This document shows, one piece after another, positions 1 to 8,055 of a DNA stretch of 64,000 nt (the stretch's first letter is position 1; each line of letters starts with the position of its first letter). The notes beneath the pieces are model-generated. The model did no database searches. It worked only from the letters and a program-made list of their open reading frames with translations, and had not been told where the DNA came from. A program made the position numbers and the translations under genes. This DNA is from Micromonospora sp. WMMD882 (GTDB lineage: Bacteria > Actinomycetota > Actinomycetes > Mycobacteriales > Micromonosporaceae). The stretch spans positions 5,766,001 to 5,830,000 of the forward strand of contig NZ_CP114903.1 of assembly GCF_027497255.1 (NCBI RefSeq). The letters are read 5' to 3'.

Positions 1-396
1 CGACCACGCATCGGGATCGAGGTCGAGCAGCGTCAGCCGCACCCCTTCACCCTGGAGATCGACCTCGGGGACATCGGTGGTCCGAGCGCCGGGCTGATGT
101 TCGCCCTGGGGATCGTGGACAAGCTCGAACCGGACGACCTCACCGGCGGAAAGATCATCGCGGGCACCGGCACCATCGACGACGAGGGGAACGTCGGCCC
201 GATCGGCGGCATCGCCCAGAAGTTGGTGGGCGCGAAACAGGCCGGGGCGGTGGTCTTCCTGGTGCCGGAGGCGAACTGCGCCGAGGCGGTCCGCAACGCC
301 CAGCCCGACCTTCCGTTGCTGCGGGTGGGCAGCCTGGACGAGGCGCTGACCTCGCTGGCGGCGGTGCGGACCGGGGGAGAAGCCGCGCGCTGCTGA
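1..396 (+). CDS. YlbL-type PDZ/Lon-protease-domain protein, C-terminal part
   Basis: The reading frame is open from the first base, so only the C-terminal 131 residues are present. The fragment is a Lon-type serine protease domain. It carries the nucleophile motif GGPSAGLM (Ser at fragment residue 29) and the dyad lysine in GGIAQKLVGAK (Lys at about residue 74); the 45-residue spacing fits the Ser-Lys pair of Lon. In actinobacteria such domains occur in YlbL-like membrane-anchored PDZ proteins, usually beside a UPF0182 gene as here. That the missing part holds a membrane anchor and a PDZ domain is inferred from the family. A Lon C-terminal end is less likely because no ATPase-type sequence is visible and the neighbour matches the YlbL context. 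Confidence 0.85.
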   Translation, partial: RPRIGIEVEQRQPHPFTLEIDLGDIGGPSAGLMFALGIVDKLEPDDLTGGKIIAGTGTIDDEGNVGPIGGIAQKLVGAKQAGAVVFLVPEANCAEAVRNAQPDLPLLRVGSLDEALTSLAAVRTGGEAARC

Positions 397-504
397 ACCG
401 TGACGGCTCCGGAGCGACACCGTGACCGGAAGTGTTCAGGAACACCACGTACTCTTGGTGGCCTGGTCGGAGCCGGTCTAGCGTGCGGAGCCAAAACAGT
501 GGTC

Positions 505-3501
505 ATGCGTAGCACCCCCCTGCCGAGGATGAGCCGACGCGGACGCGTCACGATCGGTGTCCTGATCGGGGTGTTCGTGCTGTTCACCCTGCTCGGTTGG
601 GGGGTCCAGGCCTGGACCGACTGGCTCTGGTTCGACGAGGTCGACTACACCCAGGTCTTCACCGGCGTCCTGGTGACCCGGCTGCTGCTCTTCCTGGCCG
701 TCGGGCTGGGCATGGCGGCGCTGGTCGGCGGCAACCTGTGGCTGGCCCACCGGCTGCGCCCCGGGCTGCGTCCGCACTCCGCCGAGCAGGCCACCCTGGA
801 GCGGTACCGGATGGTGCTCGGCCCCCGGATCGGCATGTGGATCCTGCTGGTCGGCGCGGTGGTCGGGCTCTTCGCCGGGCTCTCCGCGCAGAGCCGGTGG
901 AGCCAGTGGCTGCTCTTCCGCAACGGCGGCGACTTCGGGGTGGAGGATCCCGAGTTCGGGGTGGACGTCGGCTTCTACGTCTTCCAGTTGCCGTTCCTGC
1001 GGTACGTGCTCGGGGTGGGCTTCACCGCGATCGTGCTGTCGGTGATCGGCGCGCTGGCCGTGCACTACATCTTCGGCGGGGTGCGCCTGCAGGGCGTCGG
1101 CGACCGGATGACGAACGCCGCGCGCGCCCACCTGACCTCGCTGGTCGCGGTGTTCGTCCTGCTCAAGGCGGTCGCGTACGTGCTGGACCGGCGCGCGATG
1201 CTGCTGGAGTACAACGACAGCGCCAAGCTCTACGGCGCCGGGTACGCCGACGTGAACGCGCTGCTGCCGGCGAAGGAGATCCTCGCCTACATCTCGATCG
1301 TGGTGGCCATCGCGATCATCGTCTTCTCCAACGCGGTCATGCGGAACCTCGTCTGGCCGGGCATCTCGCTGGCCCTGCTCGGGGTCTCCGCGGTGGCGAT
1401 CGGCGGCATCTACCCGTGGGCGGTGCAGACCTTCGAGGTCAAGCCGAGCGCCCGGGACAAGGAGGCCCCGTACATCCAGCGCAGCATCGACGCCACCCGG
1501 GCCGCGTTCCAGCTCGCCGACACGAAGACGACGCCGTACGGGGCGAACAACCTCACCCCGCCGGGGACCCTGGCCACCGACAAGGCCGTGGTGCCCAACG
1601 CCCGGCTGCTCGACCCGCAGCTCGTCTCCGAGACGTACACCCAGTTGCAGCAGGTCCGGGGCTTCTACGACTTCGGGCCGAAGCTCGACATCGACAGGTA
1701 CACGGTCGACGGCCAGACCCAGGACTACGTGGTCGGCATGCGTGAGATCAACTACGGCGAGCTGACCGACCAGCAGAACAACTGGATCAACCGGCACACC
1801 GTCTACACGCACGGCTTCGGCCTGGTCGGCGCGCCGGCCAACCAGGTCGTCTGCGGCGGTCAGCCGTTGTTCGTCTCCGGCTTCCTCGGCGAGCGCGAGC
1901 AGGAGCGCTGCTCGGCCCAGACCGACCAGATCCCCACCGAGCAGCCGCGGATCTACTACGGCGAGCGGATGGGCCCGAACGACTACGCGATCGTCGGGCA
2001 GGCCGACCCGGACCGGGACGCCGAGTTCGACCGGCCCACCCCGACCACCGGCGGCGAGCAGTACTACACCTACACCGGCGCGGGCGGCGTGTCGGTCGGC
2101 TCGTTCAGCCGGCGGCTGCTCTACGCGATCAAGGAGCAGGAGTCGAACTTCCTCCTCTCCGAGGCGGTCAACGAGAACTCCAAGCTGCTCTACGTCCGTA
2201 ACCCCCGGGACCGGGTGGAGAAGGTCGCGCCGTTCCTCACCATCGACGGCGACCCGTACCCGGCGATGGTCGACGGGCGGATCCAGTGGATCGTGGACGC
2301 CTACACCACGGCGGCCACCTACCCGTACGCCGAGCGGGTCAACCTGCAGACCGAGACCACCGACGAGCTGACCAACCAGGGCACCTTCCAGCTCGCCCGG
2401 GAGAACGTCAACTACATCCGCAACTCGGTCAAGGCCACCGTCGACGCGTACGACGGCACCGTCCAGCTCTACGAGTTCGACGAGAACGACCCGGTGCTCA
2501 AGGCGTGGAACAAGGCGTTCGGCGGTGACCTGGTGACGCCCCGGGCGGAGATCCCGGCCGAGCTGGCGGCGCACTTCCGCTACCCGGCCGACATGTTCAA
2601 GGTGCAGCGCAACCTGCTCACCAAGTTCCACGTGACGAACCCGGGCGACTTCTACTCCGGCCAGGACTTCTGGCAGGTGCCCAACGTGCCGGACAACCCG
2701 GACGGCGGGCAGAAGCAGCCGCCGTACTACCTCTACACCCAGTTGCCCGAGCAGGACGCGCCCCGCTTCCAGCTCACCTCGGCGGTCACCCCGAACGGCC
2801 GGCAGAACCTCGCCGCGCTGATCTCCGGGTCGTACGTCGACGGGCGACCGCGGCTGGAGGTGCTGGAGCTGCCGGACCAGACCCGGGTCTCCGGCCCGGT
2901 CCAGGTGCACCAGCAGATGACCAACAACGCGGCCATCCGGCAGCAGCTCAACCTGCTCTCCTCGAACCAGGCCCAGGTGCAGTACGGCAACCTGCTCTCG
3001 CTGCCCTTCGACAACGGCATGCTCTACGTCGAGCCGGTCTACGTGAAGAGCAACCAGCAGGACGCCTACCCGCTGTTGCAGAAGGTGCTGCTCTCGTACG
3101 GTGACGGCGGCTCGTACGTGGTGCTGGCCAACACTCTCCAGGAGGGCATCCAGCAGCTCGTCGAGCAGGGCAAGCAGGCCGTCGCCGGCAACCCGCCGCC
3201 GCCGTCGCCGCCGGCCGGTGACGGTGACGGCGAGAGCCCGCCACCGTCCCCGTCGCCCACCCAGACGCCGCCGCCGGCCACCGGCGAGCTGGCCGTGGCC
3301 GCCCAGCAGGTGCAGGCGGCCATCGCCGAGGTCAAGGCCGCGCAGACCTCCGGCGACTTCGAGCGGTACGGCCGGGCGCTCAAGAGCCTGGACGACGCGA
3401 TGACCGCGTTCCAGCGGGCGCAGCAGGCGGCCGGGGCGTCGTCCGCTCCCGCCCCTGCCGGCGGAGGGTCGCCCACGCCGTCCGCGCCGTCAGGCGGCTG
3501 A
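505..3501 (+). CDS. UPF0182 family integral membrane protein
   Basis: This is a 998-residue protein of the UPF0182 family, whose function is unknown. The N-terminal third is a membrane region with about seven hydrophobic segments. The start region has a basic stretch (MSRRGR) before the first helix, and conserved-looking WTDWLWFDEV follows it. The rest is a large extracytoplasmic part with tyrosine-rich segments (YYTYTGAGGVSVGS). The last ~130 residues are a Pro/Ala/Ser-rich linker (PPPPSPPAGDGDGES) followed by a short helix, which ends the protein. I chose ATG 505 over an in-frame GTG at 400 because the 35 residues between are not membrane-like and overlap the probable promoter region after the upstream gene. 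Confidence 0.9.
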   Translation: MRSTPLPRMSRRGRVTIGVLIGVFVLFTLLGWGVQAWTDWLWFDEVDYTQVFTGVLVTRLLLFLAVGLGMAALVGGNLWLAHRLRPGLRPHSAEQATLERYRMVLGPRIGMWILLVGAVVGLFAGLSAQSRWSQWLLFRNGGDFGVEDPEFGVDVGFYVFQLPFLRYVLGVGFTAIVLSVIGALAVHYIFGGVRLQGVGDRMTNAARAHLTSLVAVFVLLKAVAYVLDRRAMLLEYNDSAKLYGAGYADVNALLPAKEILAYISIVVAIAIIVFSNAVMRNLVWPGISLALLGVSAVAIGGIYPWAVQTFEVKPSARDKEAPYIQRSIDATRAAFQLADTKTTPYGANNLTPPGTLATDKAVVPNARLLDPQLVSETYTQLQQVRGFYDFGPKLDIDRYTVDGQTQDYVVGMREINYGELTDQQNNWINRHTVYTHGFGLVGAPANQVVCGGQPLFVSGFLGEREQERCSAQTDQIPTEQPRIYYGERMGPNDYAIVGQADPDRDAEFDRPTPTTGGEQYYTYTGAGGVSVGSFSRRLLYAIKEQESNFLLSEAVNENSKLLYVRNPRDRVEKVAPFLTIDGDPYPAMVDGRIQWIVDAYTTAATYPYAERVNLQTETTDELTNQGTFQLARENVNYIRNSVKATVDAYDGTVQLYEFDENDPVLKAWNKAFGGDLVTPRAEIPAELAAHFRYPADMFKVQRNLLTKFHVTNPGDFYSGQDFWQVPNVPDNPDGGQKQPPYYLYTQLPEQDAPRFQLTSAVTPNGRQNLAALISGSYVDGRPRLEVLELPDQTRVSGPVQVHQQMTNNAAIRQQLNLLSSNQAQVQYGNLLSLPFDNGMLYVEPVYVKSNQQDAYPLLQKVLLSYGDGGSYVVLANTLQEGIQQLVEQGKQAVAGNPPPPSPPAGDGDGESPPPSPSPTQTPPPATGELAVAAQQVQAAIAEVKAAQTSGDFERYGRALKSLDDAMTAFQRAQQAAGASSAPAPAGGGSPTPSAPSGG

Positions 3502-3520
3502 CCGCAGTGAGCTGACCGGG

Positions 3521-3561
3521 CCCGGGTGCGGGCGCGGCCCCACGGCCGCCGCGTACCCGGG
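3521..3561 (+). terminator. Imperfect GC-rich hairpin after the UPF0182 gene
   Basis: CCCGGGT pairs with ACCCGGG and, inside, GCGGCC pairs with GGCCGC around a CCAC loop. It begins about 20 bases after the stop codon. No T-run follows, as is common for high-GC actinomycete terminators. Confidence 0.4.
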
Positions 3562-3612
3562 TCCGCCCGTTTTGCAGGGGCGGACCGGAGTGCGCTAGGG
3601 TTGTCGTACCGA

Positions 3613-3686
3613 CGCGGGGTGGAGCAGCTCGGTAGCTCGCTGGGCTCATAACCCAGAGGTCGCAGGTTCAAATCCTGTCCCCGCTA
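3613..3686 (+). tRNA. tRNA-fMet (initiator, anticodon CAT), copy 1
   Basis: A full cloverleaf of 74 bases can be drawn. The anticodon loop is CTCATAA. The anticodon stem has the three consecutive G:C pairs (GGG/CCC) that mark initiator tRNA, and the acceptor end starts with an unpaired C1 opposite T72. The T arm reads GGTTCAAATCC. The 3' CCA is not encoded (the next bases are CGA), so it must be added by nucleotidyltransferase. A -10-like TAGGGT lies at 3596-3601, 11 bases before the 5' end, with TTGCAG about 18 bases further up. The mature sequence is identical to the copy at 5834. Confidence 0.96.
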
Positions 3687-3701
3687 CGAGAGGAACAGCG
3701 C

Positions 3702-3737
3702 ATCAGGGCGCTCACCCACACGGGTGAGCGCCCTGAT
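3702..3737 (+). terminator. Perfect 16-bp hairpin after tRNA-fMet copy 1
   Basis: ATCAGGGCGCTCACCC and GGGTGAGCGCCCTGAT form a perfect stem around a 4-base ACAC loop, starting 16 bases after the tRNA. A short T-containing stretch (CGTCTT) follows. This is a strong terminator candidate. Confidence 0.85.
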
Positions 3738-3958
3738 CGTCTTGCGCCCGTCATGGTGGGGTCGCGCGTTGGTCACCCTCGGCCGGGCTGGCGGGCGTCG
3801 AGCCGTCGCCGGGGGTTCCGCAAAGGGCTGGTTGGCAGCGTTCTGGCTGGCAGCAGGCGGTTTGGTGGTTGTGTCGGCCGGGCCACCGCCGCCGGTGACG
3901 GATCGGTAATCTTCCGCTCCACCCGCAATCAGGCGGGTGGTGATTCGGGGGAGGACCC

Positions 3959-5554
3959 TTGACATCCTCGCGTTTCCGCGTCCTGACGGCCGCGGTCGCG
4001 TCTCTCGTCATCTCTGTCGGGCTGGCCGCGACACCGGCGCAGGCCGCGCCGCGAATGGCGATCACCGACCTTTCGTTCTCCAGCGCCACGGTCGACGCCA
4101 CCGAGTCCGCGCAGGCGGTGCAACTGACCTGGCGGGTCACCAACACCGACCAGCGGGCGATCACCGTCACCGGTCTGATCGAGCTGCGCGAGTTCCAGAA
4201 CGGCGCCCCGGTCGGCCCGGTACGGTCGCTCAACTTCGCGTTACGGCACGGCGACGCCGACATCGCGGCTGACTGGGGCGGCACCGCGCAGGACTCGACC
4301 TACCGCCACGAGGTGTTCGTCCCGCAGTACGCGACGACCGACTCGACGTCCTGGCGGGTCACGAAGGTCACCGCCCAGGACGGGCGCGGCCACACCGCCA
4401 AACTCACCGCCGACGAGCTGGTCGCGCTCGGCGCGCAGTTCACCGTCACCAGGCTCACCGACGTGCAGGCGCCGACTCTCGGCACGCTCTCCCTGGACGG
4501 GCGGAGCGAGGTCTACCACGACGGGTCGGGTCTGACGCTGAGCTACGCCCTGAGCATCTACGACGTGGGTCTCGGTTTCCGCCGGGGCACCCTGGTGCTG
4601 GACGGGCCGGGTGACCGTCAGGTCAGCGGGACGTTCGAGGTGCGCAAGGCCGACGCCTGGTCCGGATGGTGCGGCGAGAACAACTACGTCTCCCTCCCGG
4701 CCACCTGGGCGTACTGCGCGGTCACCGTGGCCATCGCGCCCGACACCCCGTCCGGCTCGTGGACGGTCAACCGGGTGCGTCTGGTCGACGAGGCCGGCAA
4801 CGTCACCGTCGCCCGTGACGTGGACTGGCCCACCGTCCACGTCAGCCGCAACGAGGTCGTCGAGGCCGGTGACTTCTCGGTGACCCCGGACGTGGTCGAC
4901 AACTGGCGGGCGGCCAGGACCGTCGAGCTGCGGTTCCGGGCACAGAGCTGGGCCGGCCCGATCGTCAAGGTCGAGGTCCGCACCGAGCAGCAGTGCTGGC
5001 CGTCGTCGACCACCCCGACCTGGCGGCCGGACGGCACTGCATCGATACCGATCGCCATCCCGCAGAGTCGGGGCGGGTGTCGGGTCACCGGTGTCGCGAT
5101 CACCGACGAGGCCGGCAACCGGTCGCTCTACGGGGAGCCGTACGGCGCGCCGGCGCTCGCTCTCGTCGTCGCCCAGCTTCCCGACGAGACGCCGCCGAAG
5201 GTGCTCTCGGTGGCGCCGCCGAAGAAGGTCTGGACGGTCTCCGAGCTGACGAACTCCTGGGGCGTCAGCTTCACCGTCCAGGTCGACGACACCTCGGGCG
5301 CGCCCGTCACCGGTTTCAGCACCACGCTCTTCAACTCGCTCGGCCACTCGGTGGGTGGGCACAGCGGCGGAATCTCCGAAGGGGACGACGGTCGGCTGGG
5401 GCTGTCCACCACGGTGCCTCCGGTGGTGGGCGAGTACGTGATCGGCTTCGACCTCACGGACGCGGCCGGCAACAGGTCCGCCTTCGGCTATCCGAACACC
5501 TCCACCCCCGAGCCGCCCGGGGGACCGTTGACCATCACGGTCGTGGCGGACTGA
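3959..5554 (+). CDS. Secreted protein with repeated Ig-like/bacterial surface domains
   Basis: This 531-residue protein has no enzyme motif I recognise. The start is a TTG at 3959, chosen because a strong ribosome binding site (GGGGGAGGA) sits just upstream and the first 29 residues form a classical signal peptide: SSRFR, a hydrophobic core, then TPAQA-AP as the cleavage site. The mature part looks like three or four Ig-like beta-sandwich modules. Each module ends in a variant of the motif LxDEAGN or LTDAAGNRS (near residues 280, 385 and 505), as in Ig-like or calcium-dependent surface modules. There is no LPXTG sorting signal and no C-terminal membrane helix, so it is probably released or bound non-covalently to the wall. 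It sits alone between two identical tRNA genes. Confidence 0.75.
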   Translation: MTSSRFRVLTAAVASLVISVGLAATPAQAAPRMAITDLSFSSATVDATESAQAVQLTWRVTNTDQRAITVTGLIELREFQNGAPVGPVRSLNFALRHGDADIAADWGGTAQDSTYRHEVFVPQYATTDSTSWRVTKVTAQDGRGHTAKLTADELVALGAQFTVTRLTDVQAPTLGTLSLDGRSEVYHDGSGLTLSYALSIYDVGLGFRRGTLVLDGPGDRQVSGTFEVRKADAWSGWCGENNYVSLPATWAYCAVTVAIAPDTPSGSWTVNRVRLVDEAGNVTVARDVDWPTVHVSRNEVVEAGDFSVTPDVVDNWRAARTVELRFRAQSWAGPIVKVEVRTEQQCWPSSTTPTWRPDGTASIPIAIPQSRGGCRVTGVAITDEAGNRSLYGEPYGAPALALVVAQLPDETPPKVLSVAPPKKVWTVSELTNSWGVSFTVQVDDTSGAPVTGFSTTLFNSLGHSVGGHSGGISEGDDGRLGLSTTVPPVVGEYVIGFDLTDAAGNRSAFGYPNTSTPEPPGGPLTITVVAD

Positions 5555-5564
5555 TCCGGTAGCC

Positions 5565-5601
5565 GCTCCGGTGGCCCGGTCGACACCCGGGCCACCGGAG
5601 C
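5565..5601 (+). terminator. Perfect 15-bp hairpin after the Ig-like protein gene
   Basis: GCTCCGGTGGCCCGG pairs perfectly with CCGGGCCACCGGAGC around a 7-base loop, 10 bases after the stop codon. Confidence 0.8.
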
Positions 5602-5833
5602 GCGTCGCAGACCGCGTCGGATCCCGCCGGCTCCCACCGCACGCCCACCACCCCCGGCCGGTCGCCCCTGCCAGGGCGCCCGAGATCAGGCTGTTCCCAC
5701 TTCCAGTCGCCTGAGGGCGCGGTGAGGCCACTCCTGCCCGGACTCAGCACGATCTTGGTGGAGCGTGTGGGGAGCGCGCGGGAGACCCCGCCGGTTTCCG
5801 GCCTGGGCGATGGGGTAACGTAGTCGTTGCCGA

Positions 5834-5910
5834 CGCGGGGTGGAGCAGCTCGGTAGCTCGCTGGGCTCATAACCCAGAGGTCGCAGGTTCAAATCCTGTC
5901 CCCGCTACCA
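5834..5910 (+). tRNA. tRNA-fMet (initiator, anticodon CAT), copy 2 with encoded CCA
   Basis: The 74-base body is identical to copy 1 at 3613, including the C1/T72 mismatch and the three G:C pairs in the anticodon stem. Here the 3' CCA is encoded at 5908-5910. A TAACGT -10 element lies at 5816-5821, 12 bases upstream of the mature 5' end. Confidence 0.96.
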
Positions 5911-5913
5911 CGT

Positions 5914-5951
5914 CGAACCGGCCCCCGGGATCTTTCCCGGGGGCCGGTTCG
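5914..5951 (+). terminator. Long perfect hairpin after tRNA-fMet copy 2
   Basis: AACCGGCCCCCGGGA pairs with TCCCGGGGGCCGGTT around a TCTT loop, and the stem extends by CG/CG on the outside. GTTTCT follows. It starts 4 bases after the encoded CCA. Confidence 0.85.
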
Positions 5952-5989
5952 TTTCTCCGCCTGCCCCGGTCAACCGGGCCGCCGCCTCG

Positions 5990-6025
5990 CGCCTGTCCAC
6001 CGCCTTCCGCCTGTCCGCCGCCTTC
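5990..6025. repeat. 18-bp direct repeat, two copies
   Basis: CGCCTGTCC(A/G)CCGCCTTC occurs twice in direct tandem with one difference, followed by a partial third copy. It lies in the 227-base gap before the small membrane protein gene, in which I see no gene. Confidence 0.7.
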
Positions 6026-6178
6026 CGCTTGATCGACTCCGTTTCGCCGAGATGGGGGTGTCCTGCGTGGGGATCAGCCCCGTTTCCGTGATGTGGAGTG
6101 GGTCACCCGGGCGGCGCGGCGCGGGCGAGCACGGGGGACCGGGTGCCGTTCTTGCCTGTCTCGGCGAGGATGAGAGGT

Positions 6179-6424
6179 ATGTCTTCCTGGAACAGATGGT
6201 GGGGACGGCTGAGCGCCGTCCTCGGCGCAGTGATGCTCTCCGTGTTCGTGCCGGTCGCTGCCTGGGCGTCCAGCGGCACGGGTGAGCTGGTCCTGGAGGC
6301 CGCCCGACGGCGGTCCCGGGGCGGTGGGTTCGGCCTGATCGGCCTGCTGTGCTGCCTCGTGGTGGTGGCCGTGGTGGTGGTGCTGTTGATCCGGCTGACC
6401 CGCGGGCGGCGTGGTCGGCGCTGA
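6179..6424 (+). CDS. Small membrane protein with signal-like N-terminus
   Basis: This 81-residue protein has two hydrophobic segments. The N-terminal one (LSAVLGAVMLSVFVPVAAWA) could be a cleaved signal peptide ending in WASS. The second lies near residues 52-73 (valine- and leucine-rich) and is followed by a basic tail (RGRRGRR), which predicts an in-side C-terminus. I recognise no family. The start is ambiguous: ATG 6179 and an in-frame ATG 6170 both lie next to a GAGG/GAGAGG stretch. Protein-like composition and the isolated position support a real gene, but function is unknown. Confidence 0.55.
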   Translation: MSSWNRWWGRLSAVLGAVMLSVFVPVAAWASSGTGELVLEAARRRSRGGGFGLIGLLCCLVVVAVVVVLLIRLTRGRRGRR

Positions 6425-6534
6425 GCACCGGGTGGGCCGCGGTGCGCGGCGGCCCACCCGGGCCCGCGGTGCGCGGCGGCCCACCCGGGTGCGCGGCGGC
6501 CCACCCGGCCTGCGGTGCGCGGTGGCTCACCCGG
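6425..6534. repeat. Array of hairpin-forming repeats between convergent genes
   Basis: The motif GCGCGGCGGCCCACCCGG recurs four times (about 6443, 6471, 6491 and, with changes, 6517), mostly preceded by GCGGT. The first copy is preceded by GGGTGGGCCGC, which pairs with GCGGCCCACCC, so the array can form a strong hairpin. It fills the space between two convergent genes and may act as a bidirectional terminator. Confidence 0.7.
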
Positions 6535-6559
6535 GCGGCCCGACGGCCGGTCCGGTCGG

Positions 6560-7891
6560 TCAGCCGGCGAGGGCGCCGGCGGCCTGGCCCATGAACCGCC
6601 AGGTGGCCGCCCGGATCGTCGACTGACCTGACTGGATGCTCTCGGCGGTGCCGACCAGCAGGTCGCGGATCCGGGCGTGGCCGGCCGGCGGAGGTGGGGG
6701 CGCCGACCCGAACCGGTCCGCCAGGCTCGACTCGAAGGCGGCCGAGCGCCGGACCGCGACGTCCTGGACCGTCGGTTGCACGAGCTTGCGGATGTTGAGG
6801 TGCGGGCTCAGTCCCCGGTCGTAGCCGAGGACCCGGCCGGCCGCCACGTCGGTGGTCAGGAAGTTGACCACGTCGGCCACCACCGCCGGGTGCCTGGTGC
6901 CCCGGAACCCGGCCCAGTACATCGACGCCCGGGCCCACTGCGCGCCGGTCGGGCCGGGGCAGCTCACGATGCCCAGCTCGTCCCGGCTGAGCCGTTGCAG
7001 CTCGACGAGCTGGTTGGACCAGGCGAACGAGGCGGCGGCGTGGCCGGTCACCACGAGCTGACGGGCCAGCTCCCCGCTGTTGGCCCGCTGGACCAGCGCG
7101 GCGCTCGGGGTGGCCCGGGCGCTGCGGGCCCGCTGCCACAGCTCGAACCAGTCCATCAGCTCGGAGAGCTCGAAGCCGAGCTTGCGGCCCTGGTAGAACT
7201 CGGCGCCCCGGGACCGCAGCCAGAGCCAGAGCGCCCGGTGGTCCCCGGACGGGTCCATGGTGCCGGCCACCCGGCCGTCGCTGGCCCGGGTCACCCGGGC
7301 CGCCCAGGTCAGGTAGTCGGGGTAGGACATCCCGCTGGTCGGGGCCGGCTGGCCCAGCCGGCGCAGCAGGTCCCGGTTGAACACCAGCCCGGCGGAGTTC
7401 TGCGCGGCGGCCACCGCCATGGTGCGGCCCTCGACCTGGCCGTAGCGGACCAGCCCGTCGGGCAGGCCGCCGAGGTTCAGCCGGCCGTCGGCGACGTACC
7501 GGGTCAGGTCGAGCAGGATGTCCCGGCGGGCGTACTCGGTGAGGAAGGTGTCGTCGATCTGGAACAGGTCGGGGACGTTCCCACCCACCCCCTGCGTGGC
7601 GAGCCGCTCGTAGTAGCCGTCGAGCCCCTGCCAGGTGACCCGGAAGGTGACCGTGGGGTTGCGGTCGGAGTAGAGCCGCAGCGCCTGTTCGGTGAGTTCG
7701 GCCCGGCGGGCGGTGCCCCACCAGAAGACCGACAGCTCGACGGGCTCCTCCTCGGCCGGGGCGGCCTGCTCGGCGCGGCAACCGGCCAGTCCGCCGGCCG
7801 CGACGACCGGCAGACCCAGCAGCCCGGCGAGCACCCGGCGACGTGCCGGGTCGGCGCCGGCGCGGACGGGCAGGTGCGGCACTGCGGACAC
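6560..7891 (-). CDS. Extracellular solute-binding lipoprotein (sugar ABC transporter type)
   Basis: This 443-residue protein resembles family 1 solute-binding proteins that deliver sugars to ABC importers. The N-terminus has RRR followed by a hydrophobic stretch and a lipobox (GLAGC, Cys 38), so it is a membrane-anchored lipoprotein; the arginines could also serve Tat export. GTG 7891 was chosen because AGGAG lies 7 bases upstream and the lipobox then falls at a normal distance. Family-like stretches include LSVFWWGTARRAE at the start of the mature protein, NVPDLFQIDD and YWAGFRGTRHP. No permease or ATPase gene is adjacent, so it is an orphan binding protein here. The substrate cannot be read from the sequence. 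Confidence 0.85.
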   Translation of the reverse strand: MSAVPHLPVRAGADPARRRVLAGLLGLPVVAAGGLAGCRAEQAAPAEEEPVELSVFWWGTARRAELTEQALRLYSDRNPTVTFRVTWQGLDGYYERLATQGVGGNVPDLFQIDDTFLTEYARRDILLDLTRYVADGRLNLGGLPDGLVRYGQVEGRTMAVAAAQNSAGLVFNRDLLRRLGQPAPTSGMSYPDYLTWAARVTRASDGRVAGTMDPSGDHRALWLWLRSRGAEFYQGRKLGFELSELMDWFELWQRARSARATPSAALVQRANSGELARQLVVTGHAAASFAWSNQLVELQRLSRDELGIVSCPGPTGAQWARASMYWAGFRGTRHPAVVADVVNFLTTDVAAGRVLGYDRGLSPHLNIRKLVQPTVQDVAVRRSAAFESSLADRFGSAPPPPPAGHARIRDLLVGTAESIQSGQSTIRAATWRFMGQAAGALAG

Positions 7892-8055
7892 GGGCGGACT
7901 CCTGTGGCGGGGTGGGATCGGAACATTCACGCAGGTCGCGGGGGACAGTGTCAACGTCCGGCGGTACCGGACCGGGGGCCCGGAAGGCCAGTGGGCCGGC
8001 TGCCCGACCCGACGGGGGCACGGGCGGTACGCCGCCTCGTGTTCTACTAGGCCGC

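Noticed and set aside
478..2910. Very long open frame on the minus strand opposite the UPF0182 gene (810 codons)
   Set aside because: It is antisense to a well-supported gene. Its Arg/Val/Asp-rich sequence without motifs is the usual shadow of high-GC codon use.
3613..5910. Integrative element with tRNA att sites
   Set aside because: No integrase or recombination gene lies between the tRNAs, and the repeat is the whole tRNA rather than its 3' end. It was kept only as a recombination-prone repeat in the findings.
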